The notes: generated by a model not told the origin, from the sequence alone. A stretch of DNA of 64,000 bases from Anthopleura xanthogrammica (GCA_964019055.1 OZ025211.1:2012135-2076134), one strand, 5' to 3'. Shown: positions 52,701 to 63,859, counted from the first letter of the stretch. Translations and numbers: made by a program.

Positions 52701-54253
52701 TCTTTATATTAAAAATGCTGCCTTTTAGTTACACCAACATATGAATTACAAAAATTCTGGGTATGCAAGTAGGATGTAATGAGTTGAAATGGAACATTAA
52801 GTTTCTTGACAGTCCACTTTGTGTTTACTTTCGAACAAGATTTTTTAAAAGAAAAATATGTTTGAAATCTTACTTATTTAAAATTTTTAATGAAAGGAAA
52901 AATTCTGATGTTTAACACCTTTTGAGAAAGTCAACTGTGGTCTAATGGCTTATGGTCCCATCAATTTATATAGTATTACCATGAAAAGAAATGCAAATCA
53001 TACCCCATTATCATGGTCAATAATAAGGATTGATATTGAGAAGTGAAATGAAGGTAGATATTTTTTAGGGAAAATATATCATTTATTTTTAAATTCGTGA
53101 AATCCTATAATATATGCACATGTTTCTCCAAGATTAAGCTTAAGAAAACATGGCAAATTTCTAATCAAAACAAACTTAACGATGTTGTTTTAAATGTAAT
53201 TATACCTCACATCATAAAATATCTTTTCCGACCTATAATTTCATGACCACATGAACAGCAGAAGTACAAATCATCAGTTGATAATATATACATTTTTCCT
53301 TTCAGTCTGTAGATCTCACTTATGTAAACATTCGGGACGATGAAACGAGGGCATTTATCGTTTCTTGTAGTAAACAAAGAACAACAAGTAAATAAAAGTC
53401 ACGGGGATTTACGCTAAACCAAGATTCCAATCCCTATCTAAGATCTGGTATTATCATGTATGTCATAGATAAGAAGAATTCCTAAAAAATACTCTTCGTA
53501 GAAAGCAAATAAGGTAAAGTAAAGTTGGTGTATTTGTTGGTGGAGTTCGTCATGGTTACGCCAATCGTACATAAAATTAATAATTAAGTTATAGATTTTA
53601 GCTTTTGTAATAAGAGAAGAAGGGGTACTACAAAAAACCTTGGTTGATTTTATAGACAGCCCCAAGCATTCCTAGTGTCAAGAAAGGATCAAATGAAATT
53701 GGAGAAAGTAGGGATTTGGATCTAACGGGGGAAAATCACAATCGGTGCAAATGAGACCTGCCTCTCCAGAAAGTTAATGGTTCACAAATCGATCGAAAAC
53801 TTTTTTTAATGGGAATCATTGAAAAGCTCTGAAGCGATGTATGTGCTACTCTAAGTACTTTAATAGCCAGGCTAAGCATTTTCTAGCCCGAATTAATAGA
53901 GCTGAGGGCCGATCGGTACTAACTTGACAGCGATTATGAAAAACAACAGGAGACTGACCAAAAAAAAAGTCGCGAAGAATTAACACTACGCAGATCGAGA
54001 AACTTGTTGTCGATTTTGACGATAAATATCGCTCCCGATTGCACCAACTCATCAGCATTATTACATTATAAATAGCAACAAAGGTCGATCCTGGTCAGTA
54101 GCGTTCCGTTCCTTTACTCGATCACTATCTCACAATATCTGTACTTTAGTTAGTAAAGTGTAAACTATAGCAACATGTATTATAGTCGTTCACGCTCACC
54201 TTTGCTTCTTCTAAGCTGACATTTTTCTCTAGAATAATCTCCTTTAAACCCAT
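32186..54253 (-). CDS. LRR-Roc-COR-TIR protein with C-terminal CaaX motif, 14 exons
   Basis: Exons (minus): 54253-54200, 50287-49192, 48529-48438, 48273-48151, 47134-46986, 46618-46498, 46078-45845, 45673-45398, 44854-44669, 44474-44127, 43865-43745, 43629-43564, 43212-43020, 32954-32186. They join in frame to 1,275 residues. Residues 19-330 are Cys-type (AMN1/FBXL-like) leucine-rich repeats. Roc GTPase follows: P-loop GDEGSGKSS (343-351), switch WDCGG (408-412), base motif THAD (466-469), RPRLPDKVLYVSS. COR, the dimerisation module of ROCO proteins, is about 546-950 (VIPWDQYVKLASESGI). TIR is about 956-1095, from STLFISYQSDHQDEVKLL to KPVIALLF. The residue where NADase TIRs carry Glu reads Asp1030. 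An Ala-rich tail (about 1183-1245) precedes the terminal CNIL, a geranylgeranyl-type CaaX. Likely a membrane-tethered GTP-switched signalling protein. The exon 3 acceptor has a poor pyrimidine tract. Confidence 0.9.
33103..33350 (+). repeat. Polypurine tract
   Basis: About 250 bp of almost pure A/G, with units such as AAGAGA and GGAAGG. On the minus strand it would be a long pyrimidine run. Confidence 0.85.
39615..39870 (+). repeat. (TAGTGG)n perfect hexanucleotide array, about 43 copies
   Basis: Uninterrupted for about 256 bp. All readings except the TAG-TGG frame stay open, giving Gly-Ser, Val-Val, Thr-Thr, Leu-Pro and Tyr-His dipeptide frames. These are artefacts. Confidence 0.99.
43255..43550 (+). 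repeat. Degenerate GGAT/GGGA tetranucleotide tract
   Basis: Purine-rich with many GGATGGATG units, between exons 13 and 12 of the LRR-Roc-COR-TIR gene. Opposite-strand frames here are Ser/Pro/Phe-rich artefacts. Confidence 0.8.
43930..44070 (-). repeat. SINE-like dispersed repeat, minus orientation
   Basis: On the minus strand, GGTCGTGCACTCGCCTCTCA, GTTCTCAGGGTTT and CCAGGTTCTCTCGGGTT match the head of the repeats at 14.95 and 16.52 kb. Confidence 0.5.
45037..45342 (+). repeat. Tandem duplication, 2 x ~153 bp
   Basis: Two direct copies (45,037-45,189 and 45,192-45,342) share GCGCAACGC, CACACTGT, TTAGCTAAAAGTTTCGAAAG, TAGAGTAGAAGGCGCGCTAC and CAGTTAGGCTTTCTC, and differ at few sites. They are in intron 8 of the LRR-Roc-COR-TIR gene. 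Confidence 0.93.
46680..46890 (+). repeat. Degenerate (ATC)n tracts
   Basis: ATC/TCG triplet runs at 46,683-46,775 and 46,856-46,885. Between them lies GGGCGGATCCAGG, a lone end of the GGATCC-ended MITE family. Confidence 0.85.
48724..49041. mobile_element. Foldback element family C (~318 bp, ~43-bp TIR, G/C runs)
   Basis: TAAGGGAGCATTAATTTTTT then AGGAGGGGGGACGGAGGAA at the left is matched inverted by the right end, CTAATTCCTCCG to GAATGCTCCCTAA. The interior has long G homopolymers and repeated GGGGTCA. It is in intron 2 of the LRR-Roc-COR-TIR gene. Confidence 0.9.
50288..54199. other. 3.9-kb intron 1 of the LRR-Roc-COR-TIR gene
   Basis: Very AT-rich, with a T/C-rich stretch at about 51,235-51,380. 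I find no supported exon, RNA gene or clear inverted-repeat element in it. Confidence 0.6.
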
Positions 54254-56542
54254 GTGTCTTTAGCAAGGTCTACAGAAGACCGTTGATGATTGAGATCAAG
54301 TTTTAGATGTTCGTTTAGATTGTGACGAAGCCATATTTCAGTTCTAGCGCTTCTTCTAGCGCTGTTTCCATAGAACTGAGAAGCCAACGAGATGTTTTCC
54401 AGCTGGCACTCTTGAGCATGCGCAAATGAAGCACTCGAAAGTACACAGGTAGCCCATTTTTTTACTTTCGGAAATTGAATTTGACAGATCAGTCTTTGAA
54501 AATCATTGCCAATTCAATCTTCTATCAGTTTCCATTGATTATTCTCTATTCGCTCTCTTACCGTAAAGTTAATCTCTGTGAATCTAACCTATCTTTCTGT
54601 ATATTTGAATCCACGTAATTATTTCATAGGCCTGGAAATCGGCCAAGGTCTTCGTGCGGTCAGATGTTACACCCATTTTCCTAATCAGAGTAATGCGAGC
54701 CAGACGACTAGCTATAATTCGAGTCGTGTGCGTTATTGGCCTTCGTCAAATAAATTTTCAACAGCTTGAGTTAGTAAATTTTTGATCGACGTCAGCCAAA
54801 AACCTAGACGTCTTGTTGTGTTGGTGGCATAATTATAAAAATGGGCGTAATCCTTAGTTTAACTAGAATTTAGTCGTGCTGCACGCAGGCTAGCTTCTAG
54901 ACCTTGATTTACCATCCATTAAAACATTTCCATAAAAGAATAGCAAGCTAAAAAGATGATCAAAGAAGAAACTTTTTAACTCACAACAGTTTCCACGCCC
55001 CTTAAAATTCTTTGTTTGTTTGTTTGTTTGTTTGTTTTTGCTTGAGGGCTTGAGGAAGGGGAGAGGGCCATTTTCTCCAACTACAAGATCCACCATTGGG
55101 GGGGGGGGGGGGGGGGGGCGGTCAGGCATAAGTTGTCAGCCAAAGCAAGAGCACAACAAACAACTAAGACAAATATCTCTTAAAATGAACCTTTATTTAA
55201 TCTAAGTTGAAAACTAATTTACGAGACCAGCTAATAATCCTATTGACTGATGATATATTAGACACAAGTGAAGAAATGAGTTTATTTCACTAATGGAAAA
55301 AAATGTCATCAATCAATTTAATATCAGCAAGTCATTTATTATTTAAAATGTTGCGTTAACTTTAGTTGGAAAAAAATTGCTATACAACTAACCATTAACC
55401 GAATAGAGAATTAGGCATTAATATTTCTATAAGTCTTTCGTTTTCAGTCTTGATGTCCGGCAGCTCATGTGATTGTCCTTACATACACACATACATAAAT
55501 TGCATGATCTTTATTTTACTTCGGATTTAATTTGGGAGAGTAGCATACAAGATGCTAGTATCTTTCAGCTTGTATTTGTAGAAATGATTTTTCAAGTTTT
55601 TTTTCCGTATTTATCAATGAATATTCATGAGGTAGAAGACTTATGATCAGTATATGGATTTTTAAAGAGCGCACCAAAGTTGCATGGCACACTCATCTAT
55701 CGTATTAATTAGAAAGTATGCTACTGCTGAACATTGACTACTACGTATACTTGGGCTAGTTTTTGAATATTAATTGCAGACTATTTCTATATATGTATAT
55801 GTATATATCTATATGGTTTCCTACTTCAGCGTTTTTGCAGATTGATACAGGCCTCGAAGGATTAATTGTCGTGTCCGTTTAACCATAGGTTATATATGTC
55901 TAGGTTAATTGAAATCTTGATTTCGGTCGTCAAGTTTATATTCTTATAAACATCTTATTCCTATCCTATCTCTTGTTGTATCTTTTGCTGTTCTCCGAGC
56001 TCGAGCTCGCCTTACAGTTTTTACAGCATTTATTTTAATGCAAAGTTACAAGTAGTCATCCGAAAAACTACAAAGATAAGACTAGTTAGGATTACTGGGT
56101 GGACAAAGCTTAAAATGTTGCGACCACCAGCTGAAGTTAAATTTGACCTCCTGTGAGAATCCTTAATACCAAATGGTGTAATCCCGTTTAAAATATTATC
56201 CGTTATCTTCAACGGCTTCTGCTTTGTAGCTTTTTTAATGACAACAGCATCGAAAAATGTATTTGCTATTTATGATTATAGCATACAGTGCCCACTGGAA
56301 AATCCAAGCCTTTTCAAATCGCGGATGCCTGTCTGATTAGAACATGACTTTTCTTGAGAATTATTATCTGCATATTTTAAAGAAAAGTTTATGCCATTGA
56401 AAAAGTTTGCATTATTTCCAGCAGTGTGGTATTCATAATCAATTCAAATTTGAAGGTTGTTTAGGAAAAGAGTGGGCGTATGTGATGGTGTTTCGGGGTT
56501 TTTTTTCGCGTAGTTATTTGAGTTCAAGCCTTCATAGTTTGT
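54254..56542. other. Intergenic region between the GPCR 3' end and the LRR-Roc-COR-TIR start
   Basis: Both flanking genes run on the minus strand, so this holds the promoter of the LRR-Roc-COR-TIR gene (near 54.3-54.6 kb) and the 3' UTR of the GPCR (leftward from 56.54 kb). A TTTG repeat at 55,013-55,036 and a 22-base G run at 55,098-55,119 are the only notable sequence features. No gene is seen. Confidence 0.6.
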
Positions 56543-59500
56543 TCATGCGTTGGTTGAGCCTTTACTCGAGTGCGAATCACGTCTTTTGGAATCACCGCTG
56601 TCTTCTAGAGCATCATTTTCATGCGGATCCCTGACGTCGTGTAATTCGATGTCGACCTTGTTTTCATCGTAGACATTTCCATGGATATTTTTGTCATCAA
56701 CCATAGTCGTCATGGTAATTTTACGCTTGGGTTGATCACTGTTGCTTTCCTTCCGTAGAATCCAGTTTTTTACTTTAACGTAAGGCGCCTCGGAACTATG
56801 TTGACTCTCCCCAAACCCACGCGATCTTTGATGCGAAGTTTCGCTTTCCTTGTGACTGAATCCCAACCCACTAACAAAGAAGGTCCATTGGTTCCGCACT
56901 TCTTTTATTCTGGCGCAGTGGAAAAAGAATATGAAGAAACCTTGTAGCGAGTTAAAGATGCAGAAGAGATACTCAAAGGCAAGTCTTGCACCTGAGATTG
57001 CCAGCGCACCAAATAGCCAAGTAAGGCCAAGCAGACTCATAATGGCGAGGGCGGTCCAACAGCGTTTCTTCTGGTTTGATTTGGTATCCACAGTTACCAT
57101 GGCCCCGGTGAAGTTGAGTTTATAAATGACAAGTATGAAAATGACCAAATTGAAGACAATAATTACAAGAATGGGCACGAACCATGAAACCATCTTGTAC
57201 GTGTAGTTGTGAAGAATACACCTAAATAGAAATACTTGAATTAGTCCTAATTTCTCTGGGTAAATTCTACATTCTGGAAGATTAGAGCAAAAGGCAAATC
57301 CAGTGGATAGATCGAATGTTTTCTGAATCACCTTTTGTCCTCACTTTTCTACATGGTGTTGACAATGATATGACCTTCACAGGGGCGGATCCAGGGGTGG
57401 TGAGGGGGGTTACTAGTCACCCCCTCCCTTTCGCACAAATAAAATAAAAATTTGTCGTAAATGCTAACGTATATCCGGATAAACTTTCACTCGGTTTACT
57501 TGAAGCTCTCAAGATAATTTCCGTCAATTCTAGACACCCTTTTTTTCACCATTTTCCCGCCTTTTATGGGTTTCCAATGGTACTGCCGCGAGTTACGCTG
57601 TAAGAGTCACCCCCCCCCCCCCTCTTAAAATAAATCCTGGATCCGCCCCTACATCAAATGAATCTTTTGGGCCTTCTCCCTCCATTGAAAAGTTGCTGTA
57701 CTTTGGTACAGTTTTATTCATATCAAGATCTCTTGAGAATTTTGAAAAGTAATGAGCTGATACTGTACGATATTTTCCCGCTCTTTTTGTGGCCTAATCT
57801 TCAAGTAATTACTCACGTTCTCCACATTCCATTTTATCTCCAGTTTTTCATTTCAAAATGCTTATCATTTTTCTAGAGAATTACTCTTTGTACTTACACT
57901 TTGTCATTCCCATAGTAAAACACTCGATCACTGTCTTCATTTGCATTGTATTCAATGACTGCTGCAACAACTGTGGCTGTCACAATGAGAGCAGGCACTC
58001 CCCAAGCAAAAAGAGACGCCTTGAGCATAAATTTCCGATGGTATATCGCCATAACTTTGACAAGTTGAAGATAGAGATTGTATGCCTCGACCCCCATCCA
58101 AAGTACTGTTGCAAGGCTAAAATAATGAAGAAGTGCAGCAGCAATTTGACAACCAAGTCGTAGATTGCCAGCTCTGTCTACGCCCACCACGAACACAATG
58201 AGTAACAATGCTATGGCAACGCATAAGCTCATCAGGATCGGCTGTTGGTTTGTCTTACGCAGGTGTCTAGAGAAATAGAAAAAGTAACCTTAGAGAATTG
58301 AACGGCTATTGGCTCGGTGGGTGTCAGACGGATTATATCAGGAAAAATAATGAATAAAAGATAAAAGGGGACGACAGAGAAAATGTGCGGAAACATGAAC
58401 TGACAGCTAAAAGAAAACATTCATCAGTTCATTTCCTAGATTTAACCGTAACCTTTTGACTGCCGGAAACAAGAACTGTTGTATTAGGCGATGTTACTTT
58501 CTGAAATATGCTTAAGATATTATTGTCGGCTTCTAGAGGGCCAATTTTTCTTCCGCACTGAAAAAATATTTTTCTCACAAGAAGTAAACGGAGACTTCAT
58601 CAAAATTTGCACAGATGTTTTCTATTTCTTCGAGTAAATAAAAGTTAATCCTAAAATAGTATGTAATTACTGCTAATTAACTTTCGTTCTAGATGATTCA
58701 TTTGATCATTCTCATATACCCACGCATTGCAAGCGAAACGGTAGTTCTACGCTTCTTCCGTGATGCGCGCGCAGTGGTGTTTTCTGAAAAGAAGTAATTT
58801 TGGCGGCATTTTTTTCTTGAGTTTTGAAGCGGTGGTTTAAAACAAGATAAATGAATGTTACAAAGATATGCATTCTTTGACAGTTTTTTACAAAATTAGC
58901 TGAGATGCATTCCGCAAAGCTGACCATGGAAGGCCCAGCTAACATATCGTATATGAAATGAATAAGCAAGGCAAAGATAAACTGACGGGCGGAAAAAAGA
59001 AAGGAGAGAATTCCTACCTGAATAATGAGTAAGTTAGGAAAGTCAGCACCACCCCCGCGAGAGAGATACCACACCCAACATAACTGATGATACTTAGGAT
59101 TCTTGCGTGCTTGGGGAGGGGTTCCTTCTGTGTTGAAAATAAAACTGCAAAACTTGTCAAGTGGTTGCAGCAGCACTTTGTACTGGTCTCGTCGCCGTCA
59201 CTGGCACACTGGAAACATCCTTCGTTCGACCATCGTCGTACTAGAATGAAAAAGAAATATAATGCTAATTCACACTTTGGAAGGAACTGCAAACTTTAGA
59301 CAGCTACATCTGATCGTGCCCTTGCTATTACTTGCATAACAAAGCCATTAAATTCACATTGATTGGAAGAAAACACCAAGCTAATAAGGAATAAACATCA
59401 ATATGGATTGTTTAGTAAGGTTCAACTTAAACCATCCGCTCAGTGTAGTTATTCAGAAGATCTTCCAATATGACAGCATTTGCATGCATACCCATCTTTG

Positions 59501-62500
59501 TCAAATTCATTGCCATCAGTATAACAAAAGTAAGTGGGTACATTTTTAGTAAGCATTGACCTTACTCGCCTGTGGATATAAATTAATTGTAGATTTTGCG
59601 CAAAATGGGACAACTGTATGTTCGCGCATATATCAACAACCTACCTTCTTCATACCAGTAGACACATGATGAGTTTCCCAAGTTTTCTCTTTCAGGTCTC
59701 GGAAAAGATAAAGTTACATTTTCGGACAACTTTGAAGTATTTGTATTGAAAACACTGCTGGACAAAACCTCATTACTGGGTGTTCTTTCATTAACTGATT
59801 CGTCGTCTTCATCTTCCTCAGTAAATAAGTTATGATTTGCAAAATAAATGAAGCCAATACGAATGGGAGAGCTTTTGTTGGAATTTTCTATTGCAGCCTT
59901 TGGTAATTTAACGAAGAGTCTAGTCTGCTCCTCACTTGTTACAACACTTTTGCCACCATTCCCATTCTTACTGATACCAAATCCAAGGCCGTTGAACGTG
60001 GAAGCATCCACTGCATTTGCTTGTATGGCGAGATTTGTGCTGTTCAACACCTTTGAAGTACCTTTCTCTAAGGGAATCTTCTCCGCAACTTTGTCCAACG
60101 CTTTAATAATTCTGCACACACATAAAAGTAAGAACGATTGTAGAAAAACTCCGGCAACATATTCAATGTAAGAAACAAGATTCTCTAACTGTCAAGTTTT
60201 CAAATGAATGCAAACTTTCCTACCTTGTAGATGCATTTGCCGTCAGGGTTGATGCGTTCATCTCCATCATTGTATCAATAATTTCGACAACCATATCAGC
60301 AGTCTGATAATACAAAAGAGTAACACAAAGATCGGGACTCCCCTATATAGTATCCATTTCTTATTTGTATCGTTATGCAGCGCTCTTTTGGTTTGTTTAT
60401 AGAGATGGATAGTCCTTACCTATGACGCTCCTCCCGCGCAAAACCTTCCGCAAACATTGCTCCCTTACAAAATATGTGCCCACATTAATCTTTACTGCTA
60501 TTATCTTCAAAAATTATTGCACTGCCTTGATTTATTTAGATTGACTAAATTTACTGTTAATATGATAACAAATATGTCTAAATAAGAGAAAAAATTCACA
60601 ATGCCGAAAGTAAATAAAATTTCTAGTATTGATGCTCAAAGGATGTTTTTCTTTTTACCTCGTTCAGCTTATCCTCTACCGATAAGATGTTATCCACCAC
60701 GTCTGCCGCAATATTAGCATCAGCCTCAGACATGTCTTTAGCGGATCCTGATTTGAACTGCTTGGTGAAATTCTTGGCAACTTCTTTGGCGTTGTCAGAT
60801 GTAACTTTGGTCTATGGGCAAAAAATAATGTTGGTAAAGCTAAAATGATTCGACTCTAGTTCAGTGCATGGGCGTTGCTACGCAACGATGTCTCGTGCAA
60901 GTTCCTGTCTCTCCCAGAAAAAAATTGTTGCAGAAACATACGCTTGAGCGAGTTATATTTTCCTGCTAGTTTGTTAGTTTTGTTGTTATTCTTTTCGTCT
61001 TGTTTTGTTTTTGTTTGTTTGTTTATTTGTTTCTGTTTTTAGCAAGTTAGTTTGTTTTTGTTTCAGAAAGAGCAGAACTAAATTTCGTAATTTCCTCGCG
61101 TAGTGAAATCTTGTCATTCAACAGCGCTTTATCTCCTATTGGATGACAGTATTTCTCGTAGGTGCACAATTCAACCACAATATTCGAGTTAGTAGACCAG
61201 ATAAATGCACCTTCTATGTGCAGTTCATTAAGGGCTAGTTACATTGTTCGGCACTAAAAACGTGCTTATATACTGGTGACTACACCAATTACTGACCTTG
61301 GACAACTTGTTCATTGCCTCGGTTTTCTTTGACTTGTATGTGCAGTTATCATAAACCGGGTCATTCCACTGAGCACCAGTATTGAAGCTCCCGCCACATG
61401 TTCGTGTAGCATACCGCCCACTGGATCCCAAAGGACACTCAACAGTCTTTGAGTCACCTATTTTTGTTGAGTTCCATAAAAAGAAGCCTTGGATGTTTTG
61501 CTTTCCTGTCGTTTCTTTGATACATGTTCCTATGAAGATGATATACTGAGTCATAAACATTCGACGAACCATAGTTAATGGGGTGGAATGGTTTGGAAAC
61601 CTATTGTTCTAGGTTTTTGTTCAACTTTTTCTATTGTTATATGACGTTGACCGTGGACAGAGAAGGAAATGTTGCAGCGTTTGTTCATCGTAAATTAGGG
61701 AATATAGACGATTTTTTTCTCAAAAATGTTATAAAATAGGAGATATTTCTTAATTAATTCTAGTAACTTAACTGTATCTGCGCGGAATTATTCATCCTCT
61801 TCTTCGTAATCTTAGAATGAAAATTTTACACTTTCAAAATATTCGTACATGAAAATAGTCCGAAAACTAGTATTTTCAGCCATACTTGCTTTGGTTCATT
61901 GTGCACGGTCAATATCACGTGATGGTACGTTTCAACATCGCTCGCCAAACAAAAACCTAGAACACAGTTTACAAACCATTCCATGCCACTCCATTAACTA
62001 TGGACGAACTGATAGTTACATGCTACACGTTAGATCTTGCCATTAGATCAGTCATCTAAAATGCACCAGCACTCCCTAATCTGAAGCGTGATGGATGTTT
62101 GGACAAGGGGTATGGTCAGTTAAAAACGTGAACGTGTATATATATCATTTTTGTGATATACAGTCATATAGAGAAAGCAATATACATAGCTATATTGTCT
62201 TAGTCCATACCTGTGTCTTTTACTGAGATTGATTTCCAATAGATTTTCCAGCCTTTGTTCTCTTTCTTCTTCGTTCCTTCTGTAAATATTTTGACTAGGT
62301 TTTTATGATACCTGTCCAAGTCTTTGTCTTGGCTTTTCTTCTTTCCATAAATAACACATTCCACACGAATCTTTTTGGACCACTCCTCCCTGTCACGATA
62401 ACATATAAACATAAAAAACCAAAGCAAATTGCCAAACTCGCTAAAACTTTTCAAGCTAATATCCGAAAAAAAGCAAGATCTCTATATTTCCATATCTTTT

Positions 62501-63198
62501 TGTGTACGAAAGCCATTATTAAATATCTTGAAATATAGTACCGAAGTGATGACGTCATAAAATTATTTCGACTGTATTATAATTTCGATTTCGATAAACG
62601 TTAAGAACCAAGCCGAAAATACAGTGATTTGTATGGGGAAACTATATATTCAAACCGCCATATCTCCGTTGCTTTTTAACCAATTCCCATGAAACTTGGC
62701 GTGTTAACGTCTTTCTTGATGCTCTATCGAAATTGAAGATCGAAAATTGTCTAAAGCAAAATAGTTCTTTTCGTGACGTCACACTGTAGTACTCTATTTC
62801 AAGATATTTAATAATGGCTATGGAAATATAGAGATCTTGCTTTTTTTCGGATATTAGCTTGAAAAGTCAGCTTATGTTTATTAACTTTTTTGCTAATTTT
62901 TTTTGACTTAATGTTTACAATTAGACGTTTCGATCCCTGATCACGGATCTTCTTCAGTATATAACGATGTTTACACGCGCGCAAGATTGAACATTTAAAA
63001 CGTCAGAGAACGAAAAACTAGTAAAAAAATTAAAATTAACAGCCATTATTATTCAAACACTCAGTACAGTTCAGTTTGTTCGTATTTTGATTGTTTCATT
63101 ACTCACCAGTGTCTGCATGTAGTTCTGTGTTTATACTCTCTTGGTGTATCTTTGCTTGAAAGGTAATTAGCAATTTCTCCACAAGATTGACAAGGGTC
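56543..63198 (-). CDS. Adhesion G-protein-coupled receptor, partial (5' exons off window)
   Basis: Exons (minus): 63198-63107, 62389-62211, 61529-61297, 60811-60659, 60303-60224, 60111-59645, 59240-59018, 58266-57898, 57221-56543. They join in frame to 824 visible residues. Order: an unassigned Cys-containing and Lys-rich region; a hormone-receptor motif (CIKETTG, GFFLWNST, CPLGSSGRYATRTCGG, WNDPVYDNC); a GAIN domain; a GPS with paired cysteines and CCCNHLTSFAVLF, where autocleavage would fall between Leu and Thr; then seven membrane segments from ILSIISYVGCGISLAGVVL to LFCIFNSLQGFFIFFFHC. HLRKTNQQPILM follows TM1 and GLTWLFGALAI is TM6, both typical of class B2. The cytoplasmic tail is about 140 residues, charged and Ser-rich. 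The first visible exon begins in phase 0 with an AG, so more exons lie beyond 64,000. Ligand unknown. Confidence 0.93.
57381..57650. mobile_element. GGATCC-ended MITE (~270 bp)
   Basis: AGGGGCGGATCCAGG at the left and CCTGGATCCGCCCCT at the right are perfect 15-bp inverted ends. Inner GTCACCCCC blocks occur on both sides. It lies in the GPCR intron before the last exon. Confidence 0.9.
61569..62003. mobile_element. Foldback element (~435 bp, ~100-bp arms)
   Basis: CCATAGTTAATGGGGTGG and TTCTAGGTTTTTGTT at the left match, inverted, AACAAAAACCTAGAA and CCACTCCATTAACTATGG at the right. GTTGACCGTG and CACGGTCAA continue the arms. Its left end is 40 bp from a GPCR exon acceptor. Confidence 0.88.
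62447..62867. mobile_element. Foldback element (~420 bp, ~100-bp arms)
   Basis: CTTTTCAAGCTAATATCCGA and GCAAGATCTCTATATTTCCA at the left are repeated inverted at the right, ending TAGCTTGAAAAG. TGACGTCA-type sites sit at the inner ends of both arms, as in the 5,264-5,826 element. Confidence 0.9.
62928..62957 (-). ncRNA. Hammerhead-ribozyme-like core
   Basis: On the minus strand, CTGAAGA (a CUGANGA box), one extra A, a hairpin with stem GATCC/GGATC, then GAA followed by palindromic ACGT and C. The palindromic four bases could form helix III only between two molecules. Helix I is weak. Activity is unproven. Confidence 0.4.
63107..63198 (-). other. First visible exon of the adhesion GPCR
   Basis: It encodes DPCQSCGEIANYL and ends in phase 2 at CRHW. 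The acceptor TTCTTTACAG precedes it on the minus strand, so it is internal, not a first exon. Confidence 0.85.
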
Positions 63199-63268
63199 CT
63201 GTAAAGAAAAGTAAACCGCATACCATCAACACATGACTGTAAAAGATTAAAGAGCAGCAGTCAGTAAG

Positions 63269-63389
63269 CAATTATTGGACGAGGTTGAGCAAAATATCGT
63301 GATTCGTTAGTGCCTTCGGCATCGGCAAATAATTGCTTGCAAGACACTAACAAATCACGATATTTTGCGATAACCGAATTCAATAATTG
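63269..63389. mobile_element. Foldback MITE (~121 bp)
   Basis: CAATTATTGGACGAGGTTGA and AAAATATCGTGATT at the left pair with AATCACGATATTTTGCG and TTCAATAATTG at the right. Confidence 0.9.
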
Positions 63390-63390
63390 T

Positions 63391-63859
63391 TTTATCATTC
63401 AAATTATTTTTTTCTAATCTTTGAGGTGCAGTGCGCATGAGTCAAACAATAAATGTTATACTCGTGAGCGCTTAAAAATGCTTGATTGCGCGATGAGCGT
63501 GAGTTAAGCAGTTGATTGTAACTGTCGTTGTTTGTTACATTTAGCCCTGAGGATGGGCAATTAAGCCCGAAAGCTTGGCAAAATAAATGTCAATTCATGG
63601 TTGAGGATACAATTTATGTTTGAATTATGATACCAACCAACAAAGAAATTTTGGAAATAACAAAGAAGTCAGCTCATTTTTTTCAGGGAAGCGAGCCATT
63701 GTCAAATGCAGCGTTACTGCGCATGAGCAGACCGTTATTTGCAGCAAGATGGCTTTGCACCGTAATGCGCATGAGCAGACCGTTATTTGTAGGCAGTTAT
63801 TTGCAGTTCTCTCGGCCAATCAGAATGACGGAAAAAATAATTTGAATGATAATAAAGAT
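63391..63859. mobile_element. Inverted-repeat element (~470 bp) enclosing a hammerhead-like core
   Basis: TTTATCATTCAAATTATTTT at the left is matched inverted by AATAATTTGAATGATAATAA at about 63,836-63,857. Inside are a direct repeat of TGCGCATGAGCAGACCGTTA then TTTG (63,719 and 63,769) and the ribozyme-like core at 63,547. Confidence 0.7.
63537..63590 (+). ncRNA. Hammerhead-ribozyme-like motif with helix I
   Basis: CTGAGGA (63,547-63,553) is a CUGANGA box. T is an extra base. GGGC/GCCC (63,555-63,558 and 63,565-63,568) forms helix II. GAA is followed by palindromic AGCT and then T. GCC (63,544-63,546) pairs with GGC (63,577-63,579) as helix I, which extends through ACATTTA and TAAATGT after a short A bulge. 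This is the most complete of the three; cleavage is unproven. Confidence 0.45.
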
